Assembly (NCBI GenBank): GCA_031401035.1
Contig: JANNRA010000146.1
Span: 1-22,812, forward strand
Origin: JANNRA01 sp031401035
GTDB lineage: Bacteria; Desulfobacterota; Binatia; HRBIN30; CADEER01
Length of the DNA stretch: 22,812 nt
Direction of reading: 5' to 3'
This document shows positions 1-8,610 of this stretch, piece after piece. Position 1 is the first letter of the stretch, and every line of letters begins with the position of its first letter. The position numbers and the translations under genes are program-made. Below the pieces are notes generated by a model, which was not told the origin of the DNA, made no database searches, and saw only the letters and a list, made by a program, of their open reading frames with translations.

Positions 1-8
1 GTGCAACA

Positions 9-28
9 GGCGCCGACGGAGCGGCGCC
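9..28. other. GC-rich hairpin upstream of iscS
   Basis: Perfect 7-bp arms (GGCGCCG at 9-15, CGGCGCC at 22-28) enclose a 6-nt loop. No T-run follows on either side, so it is not a textbook intrinsic terminator. It could end a gene lying before the window. The rest of 29-119 shows no gene, and I did not recognise an IscR-type operator in it. Confidence 0.35.
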
Positions 29-119
29 CTCCATAGCGGAGTGTCCTGCGGATAGTCAGGGCGGGGTGAGGGTTCCCAATGGGGTGGCCTCGCCGCACGC
101 GCTCGGTTACCATCCGGGC

Positions 120-1310
120 GTGACCCGCGTCGTCTATCTCGACAACCACGCCACCACGCCGGTCGATCCGCGCGTGCTGGAGGCGATGTTGCCGTGGTTC
201 AGCGAGCGCTTCGGCAACGCCGCCAGCCGCAGCCACCGCTTCGGTTGGGAGGCGGACGAGGCGGTCGAGGCGGCACGCGCCGAGATCGCCGCGCTGCTCG
301 GCGCCGAGGCGCGCGACGTGGTGCTGACCAGCGGCGCCACCGAGTCGGACAACCTGGCGGTGAAGGGCGTCCTCGAGTTCAACGCCGAGCGCGGCGACCA
401 CGTCATCACCGCCGCCACCGAGCACAAGGCGGTGCTCGACAGCTGCAAGGCGCTGGAGAAGACCGGTCGCGCGCGCGTCACGGTGCTGCCGGTCGACCGC
501 CATGGGCAGATCGACCCCGACGACGTGCGCCGCGCCATCACGCCGCGCACGGTCCTCATCTCCCTGATGCATGCCAACAACGAGATCGGTACCGTGCACC
601 CGATCGCGGCGATCGGCGCCATCGCCCGCGCGCACGGCATCGCCTTCCACACCGACGCGGCGCAGAGCATCGGCAAGATTCCCCTCGACGTCGAAGCACT
701 CGGTGTCGACTGCGTCGCCTTGACGGCGCACAAGTTCTACGGCCCGAAGGGGGTCGGCGCCCTGTGGGTGCGCGGCCGCAACCCGCGCCTGCGCCTGGCG
801 CCACAGATGCACGGCGGCGGCCATGAGCGCGGCCTGCGCTCGGGCACCCTCAATGTGCCGGGCATCGTCGGCCTGGGTCGCGCCTGCACCCTCGCCGCCG
901 GCGAGATGGCCACCGAGGCGGTGCACCTGTCGGTGCTGCGCGAGCGCCTGTGGCGCGGCCTGAGCGTGCGGCTGGACGGCCTGGCGGTCAACGGCCACCC
1001 GACCGAGCGCCTCGCCGGCAACCTCAACCTGATCATCCCCGGCATCGAGGGCGACTCGCTGATGGCGGCGCTGCCCGACGTCGCCGTCTCGTCCGGCTCG
1101 GCCTGTACCTCGGCCACCCTCGAGCCGTCGCCGGTGTTGCGCGCCATCGGCCTGGACGACGAGGCGGCGCACGCCTCCATCCGCTTCGGCCTCGGCCGCT
1201 TCACCACCGAGGCCGACATCGACTACGCCGTCGAGCGCGTCGCCCACGAGGTCGAGCGCCTGCGCGCCCTGTCGCCCACCTGGGCTGTGCGACAGCGCGC
1301 GGCACGCTAG
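120..1310 (+). CDS. iscS: Cysteine desulfurase, IscS/NifS family
   Basis: PLP-dependent enzyme that takes sulfur from L-cysteine as a persulfide and passes it to Fe-S cluster assembly (and often tRNA thiolation) in the cytosol. Class V aminotransferase fold: the N-terminus LDNHATTPVDPRV is typical, the PLP lysine is K205 in TAHKFYGPKG, and the persulfide cysteine is C329 in SSGSACTS. These nearly match E. coli IscS K206 and C328, and 396 aa is close to its 404. I start at GTG 120 because family homology begins there. An in-frame GTG at 66 has a better purine-rich leader (AGGGCGGG) but adds 18 residues without family resemblance, so the start is uncertain. iscA follows after 10 bp, indicating an operon. 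No IscU scaffold or IscR gene is present in the window. Confidence 0.95.
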   Translation: MTRVVYLDNHATTPVDPRVLEAMLPWFSERFGNAASRSHRFGWEADEAVEAARAEIAALLGAEARDVVLTSGATESDNLAVKGVLEFNAERGDHVITAATEHKAVLDSCKALEKTGRARVTVLPVDRHGQIDPDDVRRAITPRTVLISLMHANNEIGTVHPIAAIGAIARAHGIAFHTDAAQSIGKIPLDVEALGVDCVALTAHKFYGPKGVGALWVRGRNPRLRLAPQMHGGGHERGLRSGTLNVPGIVGLGRACTLAAGEMATEAVHLSVLRERLWRGLSVRLDGLAVNGHPTERLAGNLNLIIPGIEGDSLMAALPDVAVSSGSACTSATLEPSPVLRAIGLDDEAAHASIRFGLGRFTTEADIDYAVERVAHEVERLRALSPTWAVRQRAAR

Positions 1311-1315
1311 AGGAG
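1311..1315 (+). promoter_or_regulatory. Ribosome binding site of iscA
   Basis: AGGAG directly follows the iscS stop codon and lies 5 nt before the iscA ATG. The 10-bp gap leaves no room for a separate promoter, which supports co-transcription with iscS. Confidence 0.75.
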
Positions 1316-1320
1316 AAGGC

Positions 1321-1638
1321 ATGGCCATCAACCTGACCGACAACGCGGTGATGAAGATCCTCAGCCTGGTCACCGACGCGCCGCAGAAGGGCCTGCGGGT
1401 CAAGGTCGTCGGCGGCGGCTGCTCGGGCCTGCAGTACAAGATGGACCTCGACGACCCCAAGGACGGCGACAAGGTCTTCGAACGCGACGGCGCCAAGATG
1501 CTCGTCGACCGCAAGAGCTTCCTCTACCTCAACGGCACGGAACTCGACTTTGCCGACGGCCTGATGGCCACCGGCTTCACGCTGCACAATCCGAACGTCA
1601 AGAAGACGTGTGGCTGCGGCGCCTCGTTCTCGGTCTAA
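1321..1638 (+). CDS. iscA: A-type iron-sulfur cluster carrier, IscA/ErpA (HesB) family
   Basis: Small cytosolic A-type carrier that binds and delivers Fe-S clusters to apoproteins. At 105 aa it has the usual family length, and all three cluster-ligating cysteines are present: C34 in VVGGGCSGLQY, and C97 and C99 in the C-terminal TCGCGASF motif. It lies 10 bp after iscS with its own strong ribosome binding site, so the two are probably co-expressed as a minimal assembly pair. IscA and ErpA cannot be told apart from this sequence alone, so the symbol is a family-level label. A palindromic repeat element starts 22 bp after the stop codon. Confidence 0.93.
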   Translation: MAINLTDNAVMKILSLVTDAPQKGLRVKVVGGGCSGLQYKMDLDDPKDGDKVFERDGAKMLVDRKSFLYLNGTELDFADGLMATGFTLHNPNVKKTCGCGASFSV

Positions 1639-1660
1639 CACACCGAAAACTCGAAGAATA

Positions 1661-1741
1661 TTCACCACGGAGGCACGGAGACACGGAGCCCGATCTGATT
1701 CCTCAGGTCTCTTCTCCGTGTCTCCGTGCCTCCGTGGTGAA
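1661..1741. repeat. CACGGAGR palindromic element, copy 1
   Basis: Perfect 28-bp inverted repeat: left arm 1661-1688, right arm 1714-1741, 25-nt loop. Each arm is TTCAC plus almost three tandem 8-bp units of CACGGAGR. The outer flanks (CGAAGAATATTC and its loose counterpart after the right arm) pair only weakly. It lies between iscA and the next + strand gene. No T-run follows, so mRNA folding or stabilisation is as likely as termination. Related copies lie at 3901-3977 and 7484-7556. Short open frames across it are by-products of the repeat and are not called as genes. Confidence 0.9.
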
Positions 1742-1782
1742 AACTCTTGAATAGTCTTCGCGCGTGACCCGTCTGAGGCGGC

Positions 1783-2205
1783 ATGCGTGACAACCTGGTA
1801 GGCGAAGGACGCCTCTTCACCCCCGACATCATGCTGCCGGCGCAGTACTTCGCGGTGCTGCGCAAGGCCGCGCCCCCCGGCCCCGAGTACAACCTGATCC
1901 TGGCGATGCTGCAGGACGCGGTCGAGTGCTTCCAGAAGCACCGCTTCACCACCGACCCGAACGGTCGCGAGCTGTACGAGGACGCCTACGGCTGGATCGT
2001 GTCTACCGACCGGATCTGGCCGTACTCGTTCGACAACATCTGCATGATCCTGCGCTTCGACCCCGACTACCTGCGTCAGGGCCTGCTGCGCTGGGGCGAG
2101 CGCGAAGACGAGCGGCGCCGCCAGGGCAAGGTCGTGCCGATCAACCCGCCCTCCCGCACGCCGGCGTTCGACGACGCCGCGCGCGTCACCGCCAAGGCCA
2201 GCTGA
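1783..2205 (+). CDS. Conserved-looking hypothetical protein, 140 aa
   Basis: Not assigned to a named family. It is soluble, with no signal peptide or membrane segment. The central part (about residues 30-105) is rich in Trp, Tyr and Phe and has strongly patterned helices: AMLQDAVECFQKH, a WPYSFDNICMIL stretch, then DPDYLRQGLLRW. From memory, similar small proteins with the WP-SF-NIC and YLR-GLLRW patterns occur in deltaproteobacterial genomes, and the DNIC...YLRQGLLRW part could form a helix-turn-helix, but this is inference. The C-terminus (residues 108-140) is charged, then disordered. Start ATG 1783 is preceded by a weak GAGGCG ribosome site. It sits on the same strand between iscA and sppA. 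Codon use resembles its neighbours, supporting a real gene. Confidence 0.75.
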   Translation: MRDNLVGEGRLFTPDIMLPAQYFAVLRKAAPPGPEYNLILAMLQDAVECFQKHRFTTDPNGRELYEDAYGWIVSTDRIWPYSFDNICMILRFDPDYLRQGLLRWGEREDERRRQGKVVPINPPSRTPAFDDAARVTAKAS

Positions 2206-2248
2206 GCCTCCGTTGCCCGCGCCATCCACCCGGCGTAGCCTGCCGGGC

Positions 2249-3892
2249 ATGTGGCGCGGGCTGCGGCGCGCGGCCGCCATCGGGCTGCTGCGGCTCTCTT
2301 CCGGACTGCGACGGCGTACGCCGTACGGAGTCCTCACCCTCTCCCTCACCGGCGCGTTGGCCGAGGAGGCGGGCGACTCCCGCCTCGCCGGCCTGCTGCG
2401 CCGCCCGGCGACCGACTACCTCGGTCTGCTGACCCTGCTGCGCTGGGCGCGCGACGATCAGCACCTGTCCGGCGTGCTGCTGCGCGTCGACGACCTGCAG
2501 GCGAGCTGGGCGCGCCTGCAGGGGCTGCGCCGCGCCGTCGAACGGCTGCGCGGCGCCGGCAAGCGGGTCTGGGTCCACCTCGAGCGCGCCGGGATCAACG
2601 AATACTACCTCGCCAGCGCCGCCGAGCGCGTGCTGCTCACCCCGGCGGCGACGCTCGACGTCACCGGGCTCTCCTCCGAGGCGCTCTTCCTGCGCCAGGC
2701 GCTGGAGCGGATCGGCGTCGAGGCGGAGGTGATCCACGTCGGACGCTACAAGTCGGCCGGCGAGATGTTCAGCCGCTCCGACATGTCGCCGGCGCACCGC
2801 GAGATGCTCGAGGCGCTGGTCGACGACCTGTTCGAGCAGGTCGTCGAGGCGGTCGCCGCCGGCCGCGGTCTCGACGCCGCGGTGGCGCGCGACGCGCTCG
2901 GGCGCGGGCCGTTCATCGCCGCCGAAGCGGTGCAGGAGCGGCTCGTCGACGCCACCGCCTATGCCGACCAGGCCGAACAAGAGCTCGTCGACGCCTGTGC
3001 CGCCGGTCCGCTGATCGAGTCCCCCGCCTACACGCGCCAGCGCGGCCGCGCGGCGCGTCTCGTCGCGCTGCGCCAGGCGCGGCACACGGTGGCGCTGCTG
3101 CACGTCGGCGGGACCATCCGGCCGGGGGAGAGCAGCACGCGGCCGGGGGGCCAGACGGCGAGCGGCGCGGCCTCGCTCGCCGCGGTGCTCAAGGACGTGC
3201 GCGAGCGCGAGGACGTCGCCGCCCTGGTGCTGCGCGTCGCCAGCCCCGGCGGCTCGGCGCTGGCCTCCGATCTCATCTGGCGCGAGCTCGAACGCACGCG
3301 CGCCGTGAAGCCGGTGGTGGCGAGCTGCGGCGACGTCGCCGCCTCGGGCGGCTACTACGTCGCCATGGTCGGCCGGCCGCTGCTGGCCGAGGCGGGCACG
3401 ATCACCGGGTCGATCGGCGTCATCGCCGGCAAGGCGACCCTGCGCGGCCTCTACGACCGCCTCGGCGTGCACAAGGAAGTGGTCGGCCGCGGCCGCCACG
3501 CGACCCTGCTGTCGGACTACCACGCCCTCGACGACGAGGGGCGGGCGCGCCTGCAGGCGCAGGCCGACGCCTTCTACCGCGACTTCGTCGCCAAGGTCGG
3601 CGCGGCGCGCGGGCTGTCGGCCGAGGCGGTCGAGGCGAGTGCCCAGGGGCGCGTCTGGACCGGCCGCCAGGCGCAGGCGCGCGGCCTGGTCGACGAGCTC
3701 GGCGGCCTCGAGGAAGCCTTCGACGCCGTGCGCCGTGCGCTCGGTGTCGCCGCCGATCAGCCGCTGCTGGTCGAGCGCCTGCCGCGCACCCGGCGCTGGC
3801 ACCTGCCGCGCCTGAACCTCGGCCTGCCCGGCAGCGTCTTCGTCCGCGAACGCCTGTGGGCCGTCCTGCCCTTCCGCATCCGCTTCTTCTGA
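2249..3892 (+). CDS. sppA: Signal peptide peptidase SppA, 67-kDa type (S49 family)
   Basis: Serine/lysine-dyad protease of family S49 that degrades cleaved signal peptides in the membrane. Two tandem S49 domains are visible. The N-terminal one carries the general-base lysine, K168 in GRYKSAGEMF, and the C-terminal one carries the nucleophile, S336 in SPGGSALASD. This matches the split active site of E. coli SppA (K209, S409). The ASGGYYVAM and ITGSIGVIAGK motifs follow. Length from ATG 2249 is 547 aa against 618 in E. coli. I chose ATG 2249 over an upstream TTG at 2213. The N-terminus is basic (MWRGLRRAAAIGLLRL) and lacks a convincing transmembrane helix, so membrane attachment is unclear. 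It follows the 140-aa gene by 43 bp and converges on the importer operon. Confidence 0.93.
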   Translation: MWRGLRRAAAIGLLRLSSGLRRRTPYGVLTLSLTGALAEEAGDSRLAGLLRRPATDYLGLLTLLRWARDDQHLSGVLLRVDDLQASWARLQGLRRAVERLRGAGKRVWVHLERAGINEYYLASAAERVLLTPAATLDVTGLSSEALFLRQALERIGVEAEVIHVGRYKSAGEMFSRSDMSPAHREMLEALVDDLFEQVVEAVAAGRGLDAAVARDALGRGPFIAAEAVQERLVDATAYADQAEQELVDACAAGPLIESPAYTRQRGRAARLVALRQARHTVALLHVGGTIRPGESSTRPGGQTASGAASLAAVLKDVREREDVAALVLRVASPGGSALASDLIWRELERTRAVKPVVASCGDVAASGGYYVAMVGRPLLAEAGTITGSIGVIAGKATLRGLYDRLGVHKEVVGRGRHATLLSDYHALDDEGRARLQAQADAFYRDFVAKVGAARGLSAEAVEASAQGRVWTGRQAQARGLVDELGGLEEAFDAVRRALGVAADQPLLVERLPRTRRWHLPRLNLGLPGSVFVRERLWAVLPFRIRFF

Positions 3893-3900
3893 GACAGACG

Positions 3901-3985
3901 TTCACACGGAGGCACGGAGGCACGGAGACACGGCGAGGCTGGTCCTCGGCATTCGGGCCTCCGTGCCTCCGTGTGAAGAGTTTTT
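3901..3985. terminator. CACGGAGR palindromic element, copy 2, with T-run: terminator candidate
   Basis: Perfect 21-bp inverted repeat: left arm 3901-3921, right arm 3957-3977, loop 35 nt. The arms are tandem CACGGAGR units opened by TTCA. On the + strand the stem is followed by GAG and five T (3981-3985), so it fits an intrinsic terminator for sppA. It fills the 94-bp gap between the convergent ends of sppA (3892) and the importer permease (3987), so the stem could also protect or end the opposite transcript. It belongs to the same repeat family as 1661-1741 and 7484-7556. Confidence 0.75.
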
Positions 3986-3986
3986 C

Positions 3987-4904
3987 TTACCGCTCGTAAG
4001 GCTGTCCGAGGGCTGCTGGGGCGGCGACGCGGCCGGCGAAGCCGGCGAGCACGAGCAGCGTCAGGACGTACGGCAGGACGAGGAAAAACTGGAACGGCAC
4101 CGCCAGGCCGAGGGCCTGGAAGTGGAACTGCAGCGCCGTGGCGAAACCGAAGCACAGCGCTGCGAGCAGGATGCCGGGCGCGCTGCGCCGTCCGACGATG
4201 ACGATCGCCAGGGCGATGAAGCCGCGTCCGGCCGACATGCCCTCGACGAAGGTGTTGGCGTACGCGACCGAGAGGAAGGCGCCGCCGGCTGCCGCCAGGA
4301 CGCCGCAGCAGACCAGCGCGGCGAAGCGCACGCGTCGCACCGCGACGCCCTGCGTCTCGGCGGCGTGCGGGTTCTCGCCCACCATGCGCAGGCGCAACCC
4401 GCCGAGGCTGTACGCCAGCCAGCCGCCGATCGCCGGCACCAGCGCGAAGGCGGCGTAGCCGAGCAGGTTCTGGTTGAAGAGCGGCCCGATCACCGGCAGC
4501 GCCGACAGGCCGGGCAGGGGCACGGCCGGCGCCCCGGCGATCGTCAGCGCCGCGCCGGTGACGCCGAACACCGCCCGGTAGGCAACCCCGGTGAGGCCGG
4601 CGGCGAGCAGGTTCAGGGCCGTGCCGGCGACCACCTGATTGGCGTTCCAGTGCGCGACGAACAGCGCCAGCAGCGCGCCCGACCCGGCGCCGACCAGCAG
4701 CGCCGCCGCGACGCCGAGGGCCACCGAGCCGCTCAGCAGCGCCACCGTCAGCGCCGCGAAGGCGCCGCCGAGCATCATCCCCTCGAGACCGACGTTGAGG
4801 ACGCCGGCGCGCTCGGCGATCAGCTCGCCGAGCGCGGCCAGTAGCAGCGGCACGGCCATGGTCAGGGTCGAGGCGAGCAGCGCCGTGGCGAGGTCGGTGC
4901 TCAT
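3987..4904 (-). CDS. Nucleoside-type ABC importer, second permease (COG1079 type)
   Basis: Inner-membrane permease of the BMP-dependent ABC importers, which take up purine or other nucleosides in characterised members (NupQ, RnsD, BmpD types). At 305 aa it is almost entirely hydrophobic with about 8 to 9 membrane segments. The family signature ERAGVLNVGLEGMM is at residues 31-44, and the NPHAAETQGV coupling-helix region, which contacts the ATPase, follows mid-protein. Its ATG immediately follows the stop of the first permease (0 bp between), so translation is probably coupled. It is the last gene of a four-gene minus-strand operon. The substrate cannot be read from the sequence; nucleosides are inferred from the family. 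Confidence 0.9.
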   Translation of the reverse strand: MSTDLATALLASTLTMAVPLLLAALGELIAERAGVLNVGLEGMMLGGAFAALTVALLSGSVALGVAAALLVGAGSGALLALFVAHWNANQVVAGTALNLLAAGLTGVAYRAVFGVTGAALTIAGAPAVPLPGLSALPVIGPLFNQNLLGYAAFALVPAIGGWLAYSLGGLRLRMVGENPHAAETQGVAVRRVRFAALVCCGVLAAAGGAFLSVAYANTFVEGMSAGRGFIALAIVIVGRRSAPGILLAALCFGFATALQFHFQALGLAVPFQFFLVLPYVLTLLVLAGFAGRVAAPAALGQPYER

Positions 4905-5962
4905 TCAGGCCGCCTGCGCGCCGCCGCGCCGCTGCTCGAGGGCCAGCAGGGCCAGGATGACGATTGCCTGCACGGCGGAGACGAGGACCGCCGAGACGCC
5001 GGCGACGCGCTGCATGGCCGTCGAGCCGACGTCGAGCGCGGCGAAGAACAGCGCCGCGGCGATCACGCCACCGGGGTGCAAGCGGCCGAGCAGCGCCACG
5101 GCGATGGCGGTGAAGCCGTAGCCGGGCGAGAAGTTCTCGTAGAGGCGGAAGGTCACGGCGCTGACCTCGATGCCGCCGGCGATGCCGGCCAGCGCGCCGC
5201 TCAGCGCCAGGGCGGGCAGCAGCGCTCCGGTGGTGCGCAGGCCGGCCAAGCGGGTGGCGAGGAGGTTGAGTCCGGCGGCGCGCATCTCGAAACCGAGCGC
5301 GGTGCGGAAGAGCAGACCCCAGACGCCGCCGGCGGCGAGCAGGGCCAGCAGCAGGCCGGCGTGGACGCGATAGCCGCTGGCGAGGCGCGGCAGGCGCGCC
5401 GCCGCGGCGATGGCGTCGCTCTGCGGGTAGGCGCCGGCGGTTTCCATCAGCGGACCCTGCACCAGCCAGCCGAGCAGGCCGAGGGCGATGAAGTTGAGCA
5501 TGATCGTGCTGATCACCTCGTCGACGCCGCGCGTCGTGCGCAACACCGCCGCGATGCTCGCCCAGGCGGCCCCGCCGGCGGCGGCGGCGGCGAGCAGCAG
5601 CGGCAGGGCGAGGGCGGCCGGCCAGGTGCCGAGGCGCGTCCCGAGCCAGGCGACCATCACCGCGCCGACCAGCAACTGGCCCTCGGCGCCGATGTTCCAG
5701 ATGCCGGCCCGGAAGGCGACGGCGACGGCGAGGCCGGTGAGCAGCAACGGGCAGGCGCGCACGCCGATCTCCGACCAGGCATCGGGGCTGCCGAAGGCGC
5801 CCTCGAGCAGCGCCGACAACGCCAGCAGCGGATCGCCGCCGGCGAGCACGACGACCAGCCCGCTGGCGGCGAGCGCGGCCGCGAGCGCCAGCAGGGGCAT
5901 CCAGAACGCGCCCGACCGGGCGGCCGCGACCGCCGCGCGCGCCGCAACGCCGAGCGACGTGC

Positions 5963-5966
<4 letters not shown>
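4905..5966 (-). CDS. Nucleoside-type ABC importer, first permease (COG4603 type)
   Basis: Partner permease of the importer (NupP/RnsC type), 353 aa. A hydrophobic N-terminal segment (about residues 20-43) precedes the family signature FRAGIWNIGAEGQLLVGA at residues 85-102; further membrane segments follow, and TRGVDEVISTIMLNFIAL is a typical mid-protein stretch. I start it at GTG 5966, which overlaps the ATPase stop by 4 bp (GTGA), a common coupling arrangement. The open frame extends to 6152, but the extra 62 residues are arginine-rich shadow coding of the ATPase. The next permease starts right after its stop. Confidence 0.9.
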
Positions 5967-7474
<1,508 letters not shown>

Positions 7475-7483
7475 GAGCGTTTA

Positions 7484-7556
7484 CACACGGAGACACGGAG
7501 CAACGGAGGACGCTCGTGTCGACCCGCGCCTCTCCGTGTCTCCGTGTCTCCGTGTG
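7484..7556. repeat. CACGGAGR palindromic element, copy 3, inside the importer operon
   Basis: Inverted repeat with 25-bp arms (7484-7508 and 7532-7556), 2 adjacent mismatches and a 23-nt loop. The first 17 bp of the outer arm pair perfectly (CACACGGAGACACGGAG). It fills most of the 92-bp gap between the binding-protein gene (ends 7567) and the ATPase gene (starts 7474). In this place a stable stem could protect the upstream lipoprotein mRNA, cut read-through to the ATPase and permeases, or hinder ribosome access to the ATPase start. These roles are inferred by analogy with REP elements between binding-protein and permease genes. Confidence 0.85.
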
Positions 7557-7566
7557 AAATCAGAGA

Positions 7567-8538
7567 TCAGAACTCCGCGCTGGGCGGCACCAGCGTGCCG
7601 GTGAGGATGGCCTGCTGCGCGGCGTCGACCCTGGCCTTCACCTCGGGTGGGATGCGGGCGGCGAGGGCGTCGTTGTACTGCAGCGAGATGACGCCGTCCC
7701 GCATGCCGAGCTTCTCCACCTTGGCGACAAAGGTCTTGTCCTTCACCTGGCGGGCGACGGTGAGGAAGCCCTTCGGGATGTCGATGACGGCGCTGGCGAG
7801 GATGACGTCGGGGGCGATGGCGTTCTGATTCTTGTTGGCGCCGAAGGCCAGCACTTGGCTCTGCTGGGCGGCCTGGAAGACACCGAGGCCGGCGGCGTCG
7901 GCGTTGTGGAAGAGGAAATCGGCGCCCTGTTGTACCAACGCCAGCGCCGCCTCCTTGGCGGCGCCGACGTCCTCCCAATTGCCGACGTAGCTGCGCACCA
8001 CCTGGAAGCTCGGGTTCACCGCCCTGGCGCCGGCTTCGTAGGCGGCGATGGTGCTCGTTACCGAGGGGATGGCCAGGCCGCCGACGGCGCCGGCCTTGCC
8101 GGTCTTCGACAGCGAGGCGGTCAGCATGCCCTCGAGGTAGGTCGCCTCCTCGAGCATGAAGCGCAGCGGCGCGACGTTGGGGCGCACGGTGTTACCCGAG
8201 GTGGTGATGAAGACGGTGTCGGGGAAGTCGGCGGCGACGGCGGCGGCGGCGTCCTGGAACTCGAAGCCGTGCCCGAAGACCAGCGCGTAGCCGCGCCGGG
8301 CGAAGTCGCGGAAGGCGTCCTCGAACTGGCCGGGGTTCTTCACCTCGACCTGGGCGATCTCGGCGCCGAGCTGGTCGCGGATGGCGAGCAGGCCCTCGTA
8401 GGCAAGCGCGTTCCAGCCGGCGTCGCTGACCGGCCCGGGGCTGAGCAGCGCGACTTTGAAAGCGTTCGGGTCGTCGGGTGGCGAGCGGGTGCAGGCGGCG
8501 AGCAGGACCAGGAGCAAGGGCAGCAGCAGTCGGCGCAT
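7567..8538 (-). CDS. BMP-family substrate-binding lipoprotein of ABC importer
   Basis: Periplasmic, lipid-anchored receptor that delivers substrate, typically purine nucleosides in the PnrA/BmpA group, to the permeases. The mature start is clear: the signal peptide MRRLLLPLLLVLLAAC ends in a lipobox (LAAC) with the lipidated cysteine at residue 16. The body has the BMP pattern: KVALLSPGPVSDAGWN near the N-terminus, the FGHGFEF ligand-contact region, a GAVGGLAIP strand, and FLFHNADAAGLGV. Length 323 aa is normal. I chose ATG 8538 rather than the longer frame to 8751, because the signal peptide begins here. It is the first gene of the importer operon and is divergent from the hydrolase at 8611 with 72 bp between them. 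Confidence 0.93.
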   Translation of the reverse strand: MRRLLLPLLLVLLAACTRSPPDDPNAFKVALLSPGPVSDAGWNALAYEGLLAIRDQLGAEIAQVEVKNPGQFEDAFRDFARRGYALVFGHGFEFQDAAAAVAADFPDTVFITTSGNTVRPNVAPLRFMLEEATYLEGMLTASLSKTGKAGAVGGLAIPSVTSTIAAYEAGARAVNPSFQVVRSYVGNWEDVGAAKEAALALVQQGADFLFHNADAAGLGVFQAAQQSQVLAFGANKNQNAIAPDVILASAVIDIPKGFLTVARQVKDKTFVAKVEKLGMRDGVISLQYNDALAARIPPEVKARVDAAQQAILTGTLVPPSAEF

Positions 8539-8544
8539 TCCCGG

Positions 8545-8573
8545 ACAGTAGCCAAGGGCGCCCGGGGCGACAA
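8545..8573 (-). promoter_or_regulatory. Possible promoter of the importer operon
   Basis: On the minus strand, TTGTCG (8573-8568) and TACTGT (8550-8545) are separated by 17 nt and match the sigma-70 boxes at 4/6 and 3/6 positions. The -10 lies 6 nt before the ATG, so use of this promoter would give a leaderless or nearly leaderless transcript. That makes it doubtful, and a promoter further upstream is possible. Confidence 0.2.
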
Positions 8574-8582
8574 CGCCCCGGG
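8561..8582. other. Perfect GC palindrome between divergent genes
   Basis: Arms CCCGGGGCG (8561-8569) and CGCCCCGGG (8574-8582) pair perfectly around ACAA. It lies in the 72-bp region from which the importer operon and the hydrolase diverge, so it could be a shared operator or a transcript hairpin. It does not look like a LacI-family operator (no AT-flanked central CG). Confidence 0.5.
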
Positions 8583-8610
8583 GCGGCGTGCTACACCGTG
8601 CGGGACGTCG

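Noticed and set aside
66..119. N-terminal extension of IscS from GTG 66
   Set aside because: The 18 extra residues do not fit the family N-terminus; kept only as an alternative start.
1662..1952. Small protein containing HGGTETRR-like residues
   Set aside because: It is a translation of the CACGGAGR repeat; similar strings appear at each repeat copy and are a common annotation artefact.
2186..3802. Long minus-strand frame opposite sppA
   Set aside because: Antisense shadow of SppA with low-complexity composition.
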